Shown here piece after piece: positions 38,301 through 50,854 of a DNA stretch of 64,000 nucleotides. The DNA lies in contig NC_134643.1 in the NCBI RefSeq assembly GCF_030463565.1, positions 80,907,721 through 80,971,720 of the forward strand, written 5' to 3'. This DNA is from Pelecanus crispus. Its lineage: Eukaryota; Chordata; Aves; Pelecaniformes; Pelecanidae. The translations under genes and the position numbers were made by a program. Position 1 is the stretch's first letter. Each line of letters opens with the position of its first letter. The notes beneath the pieces were generated by a model that saw only the letters and a list, made by a program, of their open reading frames with translations, was not told the DNA's origin and did no database searches.

Positions 38301-41300
38301 TCACCTTCTTCAGTCTGGGTTTTATTTGAAAAGCAGACATGCAGTCCCCAGTGAGAATTAAAGTAGAAGCATTAGCTTGCAAAATATATGCCAATGACCT
38401 AATGATTCTGACATTTCCACAATACAAGCTTTACAAGAAGGCATGCAGACAGCAAAGTCTGTTTTTCTATCTCATATTTTTTTAATGGCTAAATGTTTGG
38501 AGGAAACAAAATGGATTTATTCTGCTCAATCCAGGGTATAATATCAGGACTTATCCGGTTCCGGGCCCCAGGGCTTCAGACAACTAACAAAACACATCTT
38601 ACTTCTGCTCTGCTAGTTCTCTGTTATGCTTTTCACATGCAGGAAGAAAGAGTAAAAGCATAACCCAACTGAATAAAGCAGCATGGCCTGCTATTCTTTG
38701 CTTATGAAGCATCACATGATAGACACCAAATTAAGAAGAACCCCCCACCTGTGGTTAAGTACGTATGCAACTGTCAAGCCGTTTTATATAATATAGAGGG
38801 AATTTTACCATCCCCTTCACTGCCAGAGTATAAGAATATGTTTAAAATGTTAATGTCTTACCAAAGCACGCTTCATTATTTTTGAATAATCCAGTGATTT
38901 TACAGCATTTAAATAAAATCGAAGATGCTGCTCCCCAACTTATTTTGAAATGTTCCAGCTTTTCAAATCTTTTGCTCTGATACAGTGAAAGAAAACTAGT
39001 CTGAGGTTCTTCTTGTAGAATTTAAGTTGCAATTTGTTTTTTGGCTACTCAGTCACTGTTTATGTAAGGATGTATTGGGATAGGGCTGTCTGCCATGATA
39101 TGGTAAAAAAAAAAAATCTTTTCTAATAAAAATAAGATGCTATTTAAACAAGAAGTTAAAGGAAATCTATCCTCTCCATTGACCTTTCAGACTGTGGTAA
39201 GCATAGAATATATAGTGCCAAATTTCTGACACAGTCGTGTCAAATAGATCGTATATGATATATTTTAGTTGCGATTTCAAAGAATGTTTTGGTTGTGAGA
39301 GTTAGAAGGAAAACTCATTCAAACATGTTCTTGTTACTTTTTGTACAGTAACTTCATGGACGAACCAGCTAGCACCTAAGACATGCCATATGCAAGAACA
39401 TTCTCTTAACCACGGGGGTTTCTGGTTCATTTGCTTGAAGTACTCTAATTTTTTCCTGTCGTTGCCCTGAGAAGTTACAAGCAAATCTGACGGCAATGTC
39501 AAAGTCTTAGAGGTGTCTGGCATTTGTTCGGATACTGGGCTGGCAATTTTGTCTTTTGTGTTTTTCCTTCCTCTGCCTCTTTTGCAGGCTTTATCTACTT
39601 AGGTGATGAGTTTGTTGCGGTGATTTCTCGCATCTATGTATATTGGGGTCCTTGCAGCAAACGGGCTTAAATTTCAGAGGTGGCCTGTGTGCATTAAAGC
39701 CCTGTAATTTGGGTTGTTTTCTTGTGATACAGTGTTCAGTAAATAAGCAATGAAGGAATCACTGCAAATTCATTAGAAGGATCCATACCACAGTTGCCAT
39801 TGCTGACTTTTGTGACACAAATATTTCAAATACCTGGCTATTGACCAAGGAAATGCAAGCTTCAAAAGTGGCTTGTCACTGTGTGTGAAAACCCAGTTCT
39901 TGCAAAGCGTAAGAATCATCAGTTGCTTTAGCCTGGAATTAACATGACTCCTTTTCTGCTAAAATTTCTTCCCTGCAGTTGCTGTTTCTCTCTGTGCATA
40001 TAGAGGAAAAGCATTGCTAGCGCCATCATCAGCGTATGGCGTCCTTTTCTTTTTAACGTGGGCTTCTATTTGCTGCAGCGGTGAAAGCTGCGGAAGCCTT
40101 CTGCCTTTGAAGAACTACTTAAGATGAAATGGTTCTGAAGTGCATTTAAGGGCGTTTACTTTAGGCACTTTATTTTTTTCTTTATTTTTATTCCTATTGG
40201 AATTGGCTAATGTTATTCATTAAACTAACAATTTCTCCCCTGCCTGTTCTTAAGTGTGACTTGTGACCTTGCAATCTGTGTATTTTGTCATCACAATGTG
40301 TTACCATGGAACTGATTTTGATGTCATGAATAAGGGCATTGTGAGTTTCCACGTTCCCAAGCATATCTGAGACACAGGTTTGGAAACAAAAATGACTTCA
40401 TCAGTTAAATATTGTTAGATCCTATAGTATATCAAAGGTAAGAACACTTGTGCCCTATATTCCTTTACATAGAAGAATCTAAGGTTAGGAATTTCAAAGC
40501 AGGTATATGCAAGAATGACACTACAAATAACATTTCACAAGATTAAATATTTTGTGAGGGCATTGAACTCTAACCCCTTTATGTTACTGTAGACAAAAAT
40601 CTTTCATATTGTTCCTGGAGACTTCTCAGACTGTCTAATATGGAGCCTATATAAAGAGGAAGAAACGCTGTGTGCATAACAGCACTTGGATGCTGCTGGG
40701 ACTTAACTCCTTCAAGACAATAGTGGCCAAAGGGAATTTTCCGCCTGAGATTGCTCACAGGCAGACAGAGGGCAATGTAACATTGCTGGTTTTGAAGCTG
40801 AGAGTAATATTTGGGCATTTTTCAGAAGAGAGCCTTACACAATGCACAAAGGAAAAATATACTTTCCTTGTGCAGCAGAGCGCATGTATTGCGTGTCTTA
40901 AATTAAAAAGAAAGCAGGTTCCCTCAGCGATCTACCTACCAACATGAGGTTAAAAGAGTTCAATTGAATCCCTTGTCAAGCTGTTCACCAGGGTGTTTAA
41001 TTCATCACAGTTAAAGGATTGGTAAGATTCTGTAATAATGAAAAATTTTGAAAAGCCTTGAGTGAGGTTAAAATCCAGGGTTGCATAAAAAGTGCTAGTA
41101 TAACAGTGTCCTCAGATGCATTTCTGTTTATTTGCTCTGCTATTTTTCTTTTCATTTGAGACTTACCCATCCTTTGCATTTTACACCCCAGCTCAGTACC
41201 ATTTTGCTCCTGGCACCAGGCAAATGTGTCCTCATTAAGTAAAATTTATGCTAATACCATTCTGATTAGCCAGCAGTCATTGATATTCACTCTCATTAGC

Positions 41301-41835
41301 TAAATTGGTTCGCTGGAAGATATCCCACTGAGGATTTTTTTTTCCTGTTTTAAGTGGAATATAAAATGTATGGATTTGCAGAGATGACAGATGATGATAA
41401 TTATACCCTGTGTTTACTCGAGCAGGTTTTTTTTATCCTAAAGGCTCCCAAAGTACTTTGCAGCATTTACATCTGCAGGGAGAGAGAAGACTCTTTTTTC
41501 TCCCCTTCTGAGAAAGAGCTGCTGTCAGAAATATAGAAGCCATTCTGGTTTCACTGTTATTAGGACAGATTGCACAAAGGAATCTTCCATTCTGAATTCA
41601 GGAGCACTTTTTAATGAGACAGAATGCAGGTCAGTTCATAGGAAATCTAGCTGGGAAATAAACTCAGTTCTTGCAGTAATGGGACTTCCCATGTACAATC
41701 TTTTTGGAGTAACCTTGCAACTGACTTAACATCTCCGGGAGTTTTGCCTGCAGTAGTACTGCGAAATCAGCCTCAGTGTGAACCTTTCATCAAAATTACA
41801 AGGATTCTGTCAGTCCGCTCTTACACGTCTTGGTT
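35301..41835. other. non-coding, no gene recognised
   Basis: No coding signal or repeat family recognised, apart from the GC-richer stretch with a C run near 37.56 kb and an X-box-like GTTACCATGGAAC at 40300-40312. Confidence 0.65.
37550..37770. other. moderately GC-rich stretch with a poly-C tract
   Basis: A C run of about a dozen bases crosses 37560. It is followed by GGCGTCGCGCAGG and scattered CpGs. CpG density is lower than in the 44.9-kb and 57.6-kb patches. Open frames on both strands are not convincing. Confidence 0.3.
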
Positions 41836-42641
41836 AATCATAGAATCATAGAATCATAGAATCATCTAGGTTGGAAAAGACCTTTAAGATCATCCAGTCC
41901 AACCATTAACCTACACTACCAAGCCCACTCTAGACTAATCAAGGGTAGACCAGACTAAACCATATCCCGAAGTGCCACATCTACCCGTTTTTTAAACGCC
42001 TCCAGGGATGGTGACTCCACCACCTCTCTGGGCAGCCTGTTCCAATGCCTGACCACCCTTTCCGTAAAGAAATTTTTCCTAATTTCCAGTCTAAACCTCC
42101 CCTGGCGCAGCTTAAGCCCATTTCCTCTTGTCTTATCGCTAGCTACTTGGGAGAAGAGACCAACACCCACCTCACTACAACCTCCTTTCAGGTAGTTGTA
42201 GAGAGCGATAAGGTCTCCCCTCAGCCTCCTCTTCTCCAGGCTAAACAACCCCAGTTCCCTCAGCCGCTCCTCATAAGACTTGTTCTCCAGACCCTTCACC
42301 AGCTTCGTTGCCCGCCTCTGAACACGCTCCAGCACCTCAATGTCCTTCTTGTATTGAGGGGCCCAAAACTGGACACAGTATTCCAGGTGCGGCCTCACCA
42401 GCGCCGAGTACAGGGGGACAATCACCTCCCTGCTCCTGCTGGCCACAGCATTCCTGATACAAGCCAGCATGCTGTTGGCCTTCCCGGCCACCTGGGCACA
42501 CTGCTGGCTCATGTTCAGCCGGCTATCTACTAACACCCCCAGGTCCTTTTCGGCCAGGCAGCTTTCCAGCCATTCCTCCCCAAGCCTGTAGCGTTGCATG
42601 GGGTTGTTGTGACCCAAGTGCAGGACCCGGCACTTGGACTA
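41836..42641 (-). mobile_element. CR1 LINE, 5'-truncated, ~806 bp, relatively young
   Basis: A non-LTR retrotransposon on the minus strand. Its 3' end lies at the left, where ATCATAGA repeats are the complement of the CR1 terminal octamer. It then shows the 3'UTR and the C-terminal part of ORF2. The right edge falls inside the codons for S-K-C-R-V-L-H-L, after which the sequence becomes unrelated, as expected from incomplete reverse transcription. The close match of its tail to 58676-58782 and its unbroken frame suggest recent insertion. I see no clear target-site duplication. Confidence 0.95.
41955..42641 (-). pseudogene. CR1 ORF2 (pol) C-terminal fragment
   Basis: About 228 codons of open frame in the post-reverse-transcriptase part of CR1 ORF2. 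Typical landmarks are [52 protein letters not shown] and the end [20 protein letters not shown]. An ATG at 42615-42617 is internal and not a real start. The endonuclease and the catalytic reverse transcriptase core are absent, so this piece cannot mobilise itself. The opposite-strand open frame at 42045-42533 is a shadow of it. Confidence 0.93.
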
Positions 42642-43867
42642 ATGGGACTGATAATTTCAGCTGAGAATTTTATTATGTTTTCTTGTGTTAAAACATATAT
42701 GATTAATTCAAACCATGGCTTAATACAGTCTGGTAAGATGCTGTGATGAATTATCATCCATTTTCTGCTAACTCTCTTAAAGGGCTCTTGTTATGCAGGA
42801 TGACCAAGTAGGAAGCTGTTATTGCCAAGGTGTGATAATCTTGTCATTAACACTCTTAGGGATAAAAATATGTTTGTTTGCATCATAGCCTCCATTTCAA
42901 GTGCCAGGTGGAAAGCAGTGATCTTAATGCCTTACATTCTTAGTTATATTAAAAAAAAGTCTCGGTACATCTCTCTCTCTCTTATGCATGGCATGTCTTT
43001 AGAAACTCTACCCCTCTACTCGTCTGATAAAGCTCTTTTTACTCTTAAATACTGGTACTGCATATACTCTGTTTTCTTTAAAGAGGAAAAAAATTTCTCT
43101 GGCGCATTCAATCCTTGACCTCACTAGAAGGATTATAAACAAAGATGTCTCTTCATACTAATTTTTTACCTTTTAAATCTGTAATCAATACTACTTCATT
43201 TAGGCTGCCAACCAGCAAGCAGATGGCAGCAACCATTGACCATCAGCAAAGGCAAGATGGGAAACGCTGGCCTACAGTGACCTTCGACTGGGCTTGAAAT
43301 TCCTCGGTTTGTCTTTGAATCTCCACCGCTGAATATTTCACATCACTTCCGTGCAATAATTGCAGTGTTTTCACATGTGCTCTTCTGTTTCAAATCGTCT
43401 CACTCTTATATTGATCTAATCTTTTCTTCAGTAATCAAAACCAATTTCACATCCAAAAGATGCTTTGGAGGGGAGATCTGTGACCACAAACAGTAATGTG
43501 AAACCACCCAGATGCAGAAAAATTGCCATTCTCCCTCACTGCACAGAGAAATTGCATCCTAATAGTATGGCAATTACTTTGTTTCCATGGTGATGTGTGT
43601 GTGTGAGAGCGCGCTATAAATTACGTTTGATGTGTATAAACAATTCAGTTTATACTGAATTATACATACTATTTGTATGCTAATATCTGAGATGCACATC
43701 TAGTTATCTCACAGCCATAGAATAGCGAACAGAAAGCTGAAAGTTTGGGGAGCACTGCAGTGAACGATGTAATGATTTTTTTTTTTTTTTCCCCGCATTT
43801 ACGTCCAAAGGAAAAACTACATGAGCCAAATCTATTTCCTTATCGTATGGTATACACTTAATAACTG

Positions 43868-43884
43868 GAAAAAAAAAAAAAAAA
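43868..43884. repeat. poly-A tract
   Basis: A run of about 17 A residues following ATAACTGG. No AATAAA lies closely upstream. Confidence 0.75.
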
Positions 43885-44887
43885 ACCTAGAAAGAAGAAC
43901 TCACAGAATTAACAGATTTTTTTGCTACTTATCATCATTACTATACCGGGGGTTTGTCCCAGAAGGTACAAAATATTTTGGTTACAATTCAGCAAACTGT
44001 TTCTGTGCATGCTCATTTTGAAGCCTAAGATAAAACATCTTAGTTCTATGTTTTAAAATCCCTTTTTTCCCCCCCGTTATTGTGTAATAGCAAAATATTT
44101 TCTGTGTTTTCTTTTTGGCACTAAATTTTCATGAACACTGCAAAACCAACAAAGAGCCATCAGCATTTGCTCAAGTAAGGTAATAAATTCACATCAGTAG
44201 AAGCTTGTTTGCTAGTCACAAATAATTGTCAGGGAAAAAATGAGGCTATTACTACTATTTAATATGGTTGCAAGAATAGTTGCGGTGAAGGCACATTTTA
44301 AGAATACGCATGTGAATATCCACTGGCAGGTAGAAACGTGCAGACAAGGGCGCAGATCTAAAATGAAGGAGCGCTGTTGATAGCAACACATTAGAGGCAT
44401 GAAGGGAATCCCTCCTCCTTCCTCCTCCGTGGCTGGGGAAGCACAGTTCACTTCTGCAGCTCCTTGGCCACCGGCCAGTGTGATTAAAACGCTGCACCCT
44501 ACCTCGGCGTGCTTTAATTGCTGCCTACACACTTTGCGAGTGGTATTTGTACTTGTTTAGCTTGGGACCTTTGATAGGCTTAGCAGCCAGGCTGGAAAAG
44601 GGAAGCAAACACAAGCGAACAGATTTATGTTAACAGACGGTAAGTGTTCATACTGCATAACACCTGTGGGCAGACACGTAGACAGCGGTGGGTATGCCAT
44701 TTAAACAGCAAGAGAGTGCCATTTACCCATTGTTTAGGAGTAAAAGAAATACATTGCATTAAATTTGTTCCTTGGCAGTCATCCCAGTCAAACTGCCATG
44801 CTGGTTAGCCATGGACGCCCCTGTATTTACATTAAAATAGTTTGGAAAATTTCGCCTTTATTCATGCCCTGAGTATGCAAACATGGT

Positions 44888-45040
44888 CTCCTCAGCGCGA
44901 GCTGCAAGCGAGGCGGCGAGGTGTGCCGAAGGCTGGGCTTACGCCTCTCCGGCTCCTTGGTCCGCGCTGTGGCTGTTTGCTGGCGGCTGGGCCGCCTCCC
45001 AAGGGCAGCAACCCCAGTCTGGTCCCCTGAGCGGATGGGG
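44888..45040. promoter_or_regulatory. isolated CpG-dense patch
   Basis: About 13 CpGs in ~150 bp (AGCGCGAGC, GAGGCGGCGAGG, GTCCGCGCTG, GGGCCGCC) stand out from CpG-poor surroundings. Open frames on both strands here (44827-45145) are typical GC-rich artefacts. A small CpG island marking a non-coding RNA promoter or a distal regulatory element would fit. No TATA box or clear exon structure is visible. Confidence 0.35.
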
Positions 45041-48000
45041 TCCCCTGTGCCTTTGATTTCCTGATACACGCCACTGCCAAAACAACATGAATGGAATATT
45101 TCCTTTATCAGCTAGGGGGGTTGTTTGTTTGTTCGTTTGCCTCATCTACACTTGGAGTGACTTTGCAACCTATGCTGAAGATGTGTAACAACACACTGTC
45201 ATGGCAGTATGTCTATTTTGCACTGATTTGTTGCTGGGCTTGAAAAGACAGACACTTGCCACCGGCTTTTGGGAAAGCACCAAGAAAACAAATATGACCC
45301 AAGCCTTTCTAATTACTAGAGGCTAAATATTGTGGGATTCAGTAGGGAGCTGTTAGCGTTATGACAGTGCTGCAGTGTCACTTGAGAAGAGCTCTGTGCT
45401 TGGGCACCAACTGCATCTCACTCTTCTCTCTCAAATAATTTCTCCATCACTGGCCACCAAGCATTCTCCTGCAGTGGCACTGTGATAAACAGAAATGACC
45501 GCACTGATGCCAGAGTGCTGGTTTTCCAGCAGTTTGCCTGCAGCTCCCAAAATCAAGCCTTGGAGACTTGCCTTCTGCCCTCTTCTCCCCCAGAGGATGC
45601 AGAAGCAGTCACCACCCGATGATGCGGAGAAGTCGAGCACTTTTCATGGCTGAAAATAACTCTAGCCATGAATTGCCTACGGTGTGGCTGTTGGTATGAG
45701 TATTTTTGTGTTTCACAGCTGCCTGTGGTGACATTAAAAAAGCCATGTTAGTCTGTGCATTGCCACACCCGGCATGTGCTCCCTGGCTTCCCAGGTTTGA
45801 TTTGGTGTCCCTGAAGTGTCCTCTGCTACACCTGACCTCCGGATCGAGTTCTGCCACAGTTTTCTGAATGACGGAAAAGGGGACATTATCTAGTCATTGG
45901 GCAATATTTCACAAATGAGGTCTCAAGTCTGGCCAGTAAGCTCTTATTTAATCACTTGTGTTTATTTTAAAACTGTGAGAGAATATGACAACTTGGCCTT
46001 GTTTTAATATTAGGCTTCTACTACTTAAATGCTATTTTCTGTGGGGTGGTTTTTTTTCTTTATATTCCCACTACCTTTAAAAAAATACTTTTAACATGCT
46101 TTGGCTTTATATAGTTACCTAAGATTAAGATGACAGTATATTCCAGTTTTGTCTGTTTTGGGTGTCTGAACTCGGAAGAATGACATAATATATAGTATAT
46201 AACTGAGAAGGCTTAGAGAGAAGAAAAAGAAGGACCTGTCTTCTTTTGGAACTGAAATATGAAACTCCACCGCTGTCACATGGTCGGTCTTTTTACCAAA
46301 GTAGGTGGGGAAGAAAGATTATGGGCTCTATTTGAAAAGGAATGTTCAAAAAGATAACATACTCCTTAAACTAGGAGTAACATGATTTTCCCATCACGCA
46401 CACACACAAAAAAAAAAGAATACTGAAAAGTATTCTCTTTCCAAGGGAGCACAAAAATGTATAGTCCTGGGATTTCTTGGATCTAAGATAGGGTCTGGTT
46501 TGGACCAGCCAACTTATTTCATTCTGGTAGTTGTGAAATCTTTTTGTTTCTATTTTTGTTCCCTTTTTTGAGCTTTTAGTTTAAATATGTTAAAATACAT
46601 AATTAAAATTAAATAAAAATTAAGACCTGGAGGAAGCCTACTCCAAAGTTTTCTCAGTTGCTAGTGTCCCATTTTTGCGATCAATTTGAGAGATTCATCC
46701 CAACTCTACCTTATTTTGGTCTTGGATTAACCTCTTTTTTTTCACCAAAGAAAATTTTTTGCAAAGTTCTCTCACAGATTTCGGGTTTTTTTAACCAACC
46801 AACGTAAGCATGTGAACCTGTTATAGGACAGATAAATAACCCTGTCAGCCCCATAACTGTTGCAATTATATACTGAGTAGGATCTGTGCTAACATTACTG
46901 TTCTGTATAGACTCCATCTTTTCAGTATTTCCAATTTTTTAAGCTTCATGTGACTGCTTTTATGATTTCTTTTTTCTTTCTGGTGCTTCTGTTGAGTGTG
47001 AGAGCTACATTATCATTTTGAGACTAATCCTGAAAATCCGTTGTTGAGAGGTCTTTTTTTCAATAGCTGAATTACTGAAAGGTAGTAAAACATGGGAATT
47101 ACACTAAACACAAAGGTTTTAAACTAAGTGTTTCAAAATTTTCAAAACTGAAGTGGGATATTTAGGATGAGGTGTTAAAAAGTCAGAGTCAGAAGGATTT
47201 AATCACTTTTGAACCTGGGCTTAGAAAACACTCTCATTTAGGTCACGGCATCCTCTAGTCTGGCCCTGCTGGACGTAGAGTCGGAGCTGAATTTGGTGAT
47301 AACTGTCACCTTTGACACGTTTCAGGTCAGGAGCTTGAGCAGGGCCTGATTTGATTTATTGCTCCCTTAATTGATGCGGCTTACCTTGCAGTCATCTGCG
47401 GTTGAAGGGTAAGCTCAGTTCCCTCCTCTTTCAGCTGCAGACGATGGGAGCAGGCAAACACTTCACGGCTCTGAAGTGCCACCAGAAAGGCTTTCGGGAC
47501 TGTGGCCAACACCCTCTACAAGTACTTTTTGGATCTGTCTCAGCTTGAGTAGAGACATTTGAACAGGCATTAGATTGTGAGGGAGTGTAGCTAACTAAAA
47601 AGCTGGAGAAAGAAGATCAAGTGAACCCATGTAGGGAAAAGAGGTGTCTCTTGAATGCAGAAGGTTTTAAACGGAAAACTGAGGGTACAGTTTTTAAAGG
47701 AAAGAAAATGGAGGTCCTCGGGAAAGCAGCCATTTGGCTGTTTTTTTAAAAAAATCACTTCTGTGTGCTCTTTTTACTGGTGGGTAGTTAGGGATGGGGA
47801 GAAAATTTCAGGAATACCTGAAAATAAGATTTGTCAGTGCTGGTACTTTCACTAAATGTGTTTTACATATACATGAATTGCTTATACAGAGCCAAAGACT
47901 ACAAAAACAGTTCAAATACTAGTAGAGGGCATCTGACTTACTAAATCTTAATTTCTACTTCAGGAAACCATCACCAAAGGGTTGTATGACCTCTTATTAT

Positions 48001-48307
48001 CTGCTTGCAAAAATGCATTGAATGAAAATTAGTACTGCCCTTCATTTTAAAAAGTGATATGATTTGAAAAATATGCACTGATTAAAAATAAACATTTTCC
48101 ATACATACATTATCATTTTAACATTAAGTTTGCAAATACAGTCAAATCCTTGCTTCCTACTTCAGGTCTTTGGGACTGAAAGTTGGTATTTACACATACC
48201 TCTAAAATGGTGATACTTCTAGATGAGCTAATGTGAGCATCATGTGCACTCAGGAGTTGCTGTTTTATGAACCTGAAGACTAGAGAAGCTGAGAATTAGT
48301 AAAGCAG

Positions 48308-48341
48308 TATATATATGTGTGTGTGTATATATATATATATA
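48308..48341. repeat. TA/TG/TA compound microsatellite flanked by a direct repeat
   Basis: TATATATATGTGTGTGTGTA followed by a TA run. The 10-mer AATTAGTAAA stands on both sides (48294-48303 and 48344-48353). Confidence 0.85.
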
Positions 48342-49066
48342 AAAATTAGTAAAAGAAACAAGGAAATTTGATGTTCTGGCCTGATGCCTGTATCCTTTTA
48401 CTATTACTTTTTCCTTCTATAGAATGAATTTGATGATTTTATTGGATATCACTTTCTATTTCATGAAAACTTTTCAGCACAGAATATATGGGCTGTTGCA
48501 AAGGGTTTGGAGATGAGGAGTGCTGGGGGTATAATTAGTCAAAATCAGTGTGGGTGAAAAAAATCCAGGATATTCAACTTCTGTAAAGAGACCTTCAACC
48601 AGGATAAAAGAATCTTGTTCAGAGGCTTATACCAAGAATAAAATGTATTATTAATGCTTAGGAGTGGCTCTGTTTGACTAAGAAAATGCCATTAGAACCA
48701 AGTATTTATGACTAAACACACTTGAATAGAAAACATGTAGAGAAAACTCTTGGTAGTTCATTTGTCAAAAGCTGGCTGAACTGTAGCCCTGTAATAATTA
48801 TGTACTGGATATCACAGGCAGAAAAGCTGGTGACCGCAAACTGATTTCCTCATTCCTTCTCCTTCCTCCAGGAGTGGTTTGGATTAGGTAGTCAGCTGAA
48901 ACTTCCAAGGCACATATTTTCTTACCACGCTGCTGCGACCCATCTCCAGGTATTCCTTGCTTAGATTGCTACTAAATGCTTCCCCCTCCCCTCCCCCTTT
49001 TGTCCATGAAATGAAAAGTTTATTAGTGCATTGACTTAGCTAAATGCTTCCCAAGTCCCCCTGCAT

Positions 49067-49091
49067 GCACGCACACAAACACACACACAAA
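49067..49091. repeat. imperfect CA microsatellite
   Basis: CACGCACACAAACACACACAC-type repeat. Confidence 0.75.
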
Positions 49092-50583
49092 TGCACAGAG
49101 AGGAAAGCAACCTATGCACTGAAAAAAGACAACTCGGCATGGCTGAACATAATCCAACTCCTCTCTTGTTCCTTGTCCTGAACAACAGATATTCTGTATC
49201 ACCTAATATTAACAAACAAAAGACTTTTTCCCACGCCATTATATATTTACATTAGCCTACTGTTTAAGCCTGGCATGTTGGCTTCCTAAGACTATTTGAT
49301 CCCAGATGCAACTCTGTGCCAGAATTGCTGGAACAAAATGCAGTGGGTGGACAAACCTGTCCTGCTGCATTGCTTCTAGCCTTTTAAAAACAGAAAGCAT
49401 TTATCTGACTCATTACTGTAAATCTACTAACAGAGCATACCGGTGATGATTTTCTGACTGAAAGTGCCTGCATCTGCTCAAAAGGTTAACATGGGTGCAA
49501 AGTAAGTGCATATCATGACACATTTGTTGATACCAGCCAGGGGCAAATATTAAGTAGCTTATCTTTTAAAGAGAGAGATAAGGAAGAAGGGTTGTGAGGT
49601 GCTTGCCAATAAACGTATATTCATCACAACTGACACTCCCGTGCATTGCAGTAACCATGGCGGGTAGGGCTTTTAATCAGAGCCCAGACCAAAAACCAGG
49701 ACATCTGAGTTGTAGCCCTAACTCTTGACTTTTGCTGGGGCCTTTGGCAAGTGATTTAGAGCTAAATTAGGCTGCCTCCTCTTCCCGAGTAGGTGAAGGG
49801 GGGGAGGTTTCACACATCTCCACTTTCTCCAACTGCAAAATGAGAGTTTTTTTGCTTTTCTTTGAGACCTACAAACAAAAAGACCTACAAATGAAAGAAG
49901 TGTTATCAGGTGTTATTATGGTGCTGATGACACAGTACATCTGGAAGGAAATGTAGACATTTTCTATCCCTGTATTTCAGTTAGAGGCCACAAAATCCAC
50001 TTCCCTTGAAAAAGGAAAAACTGAGGAAGGATCTTGGAGAAACTGCTCTGAATATCTGCAGTGTGTGTTTTTTCAAATATGCATACACATCTGTAAAATT
50101 TTTAATATATTTACATATATTTGTATGTGTGTATGGAAATACATGTATGATGTATGTGCATATTAGGCTTTTTATTTGGGATATACGATGCAATTGGAGG
50201 AGTGCCTTTTTTCCTCTCTCTGGGTAGGTTAATTTTTTTAAGTAGTTCTGTATGTATTTCTTTGTCTTTAAAAGATATAATTCTTACCTCAGAAAGCTGT
50301 TGAGACAAGTAACCATATTCTGTGTGATGGCTAGCATTACTGAGAACATGTGACTTTTAAATTTCACTGCCTTTTTAACATGCAGGTAATTGGGGTGCAG
50401 CTGCTGCGAGAGCCTTTTGGCATAGCCTGATGTGCTCCACAACAGCAGCGTGGATGCACTCTGGTGAAATAACCAGGAGAGCATTGCGATGCATACCTGT
50501 TAGGATCCTTCACAACCAGTATCATAATACTGTTAAACCTTCACCCCATGGATTAAAGTTGTCTGCACAGTGCAACTCCTAAG

Positions 50584-50854
50584 AGGAAGTTAAAATCATA
50601 AATAAGCAGCTTTGTAGGAAACTGCTTCATCAAATCACTGGATAATAGCCTGGCTTCTACAATTCTCTTTGAAATAATTTCTGCGGGGAAATAGTTCATG
50701 CATAAAATCAGGAGTCAGCGATTGGTCGGAAGAGAGGAGAACAGGGTGGCAGTAGAAAGGAAAAACAAAGCCAATTTCACTGACATAATAGAGCATCTAT
50801 TCCACAACATGTAAAATAATAAAGCTTGCAGTTAAAAAAAAAAAAAAAAAAAAA
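50584..50854 (+). pseudogene. possible retrocopy of an unknown transcript, A-tailed
   Basis: AATAAA at 50818-50823 is followed 10 bases later by 21 uninterrupted A residues (50834-50854), the hallmark of a reverse-transcribed polyadenylated RNA. CCTAAG occurs right after the A tract (50855-50860) and also at 50578-50583, which could be a short target-site duplication bounding a ~270-bp insert. The duplication is only 6 bp and the same hexamer occurs again near 50877, so this is weak. The insert has no recognisable coding sequence. Confidence 0.25.

Noticed and set aside
42045..42533. 162-codon plus-strand open frame
   Set aside because: It lies antisense within the CR1 ORF2 fragment and is a shadow of that coding strand.
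44827..45145. Arginine/proline-rich frames over the CpG patch
   Set aside because: Open frames on both strands follow from GC richness. There are no splice sites or domain support.
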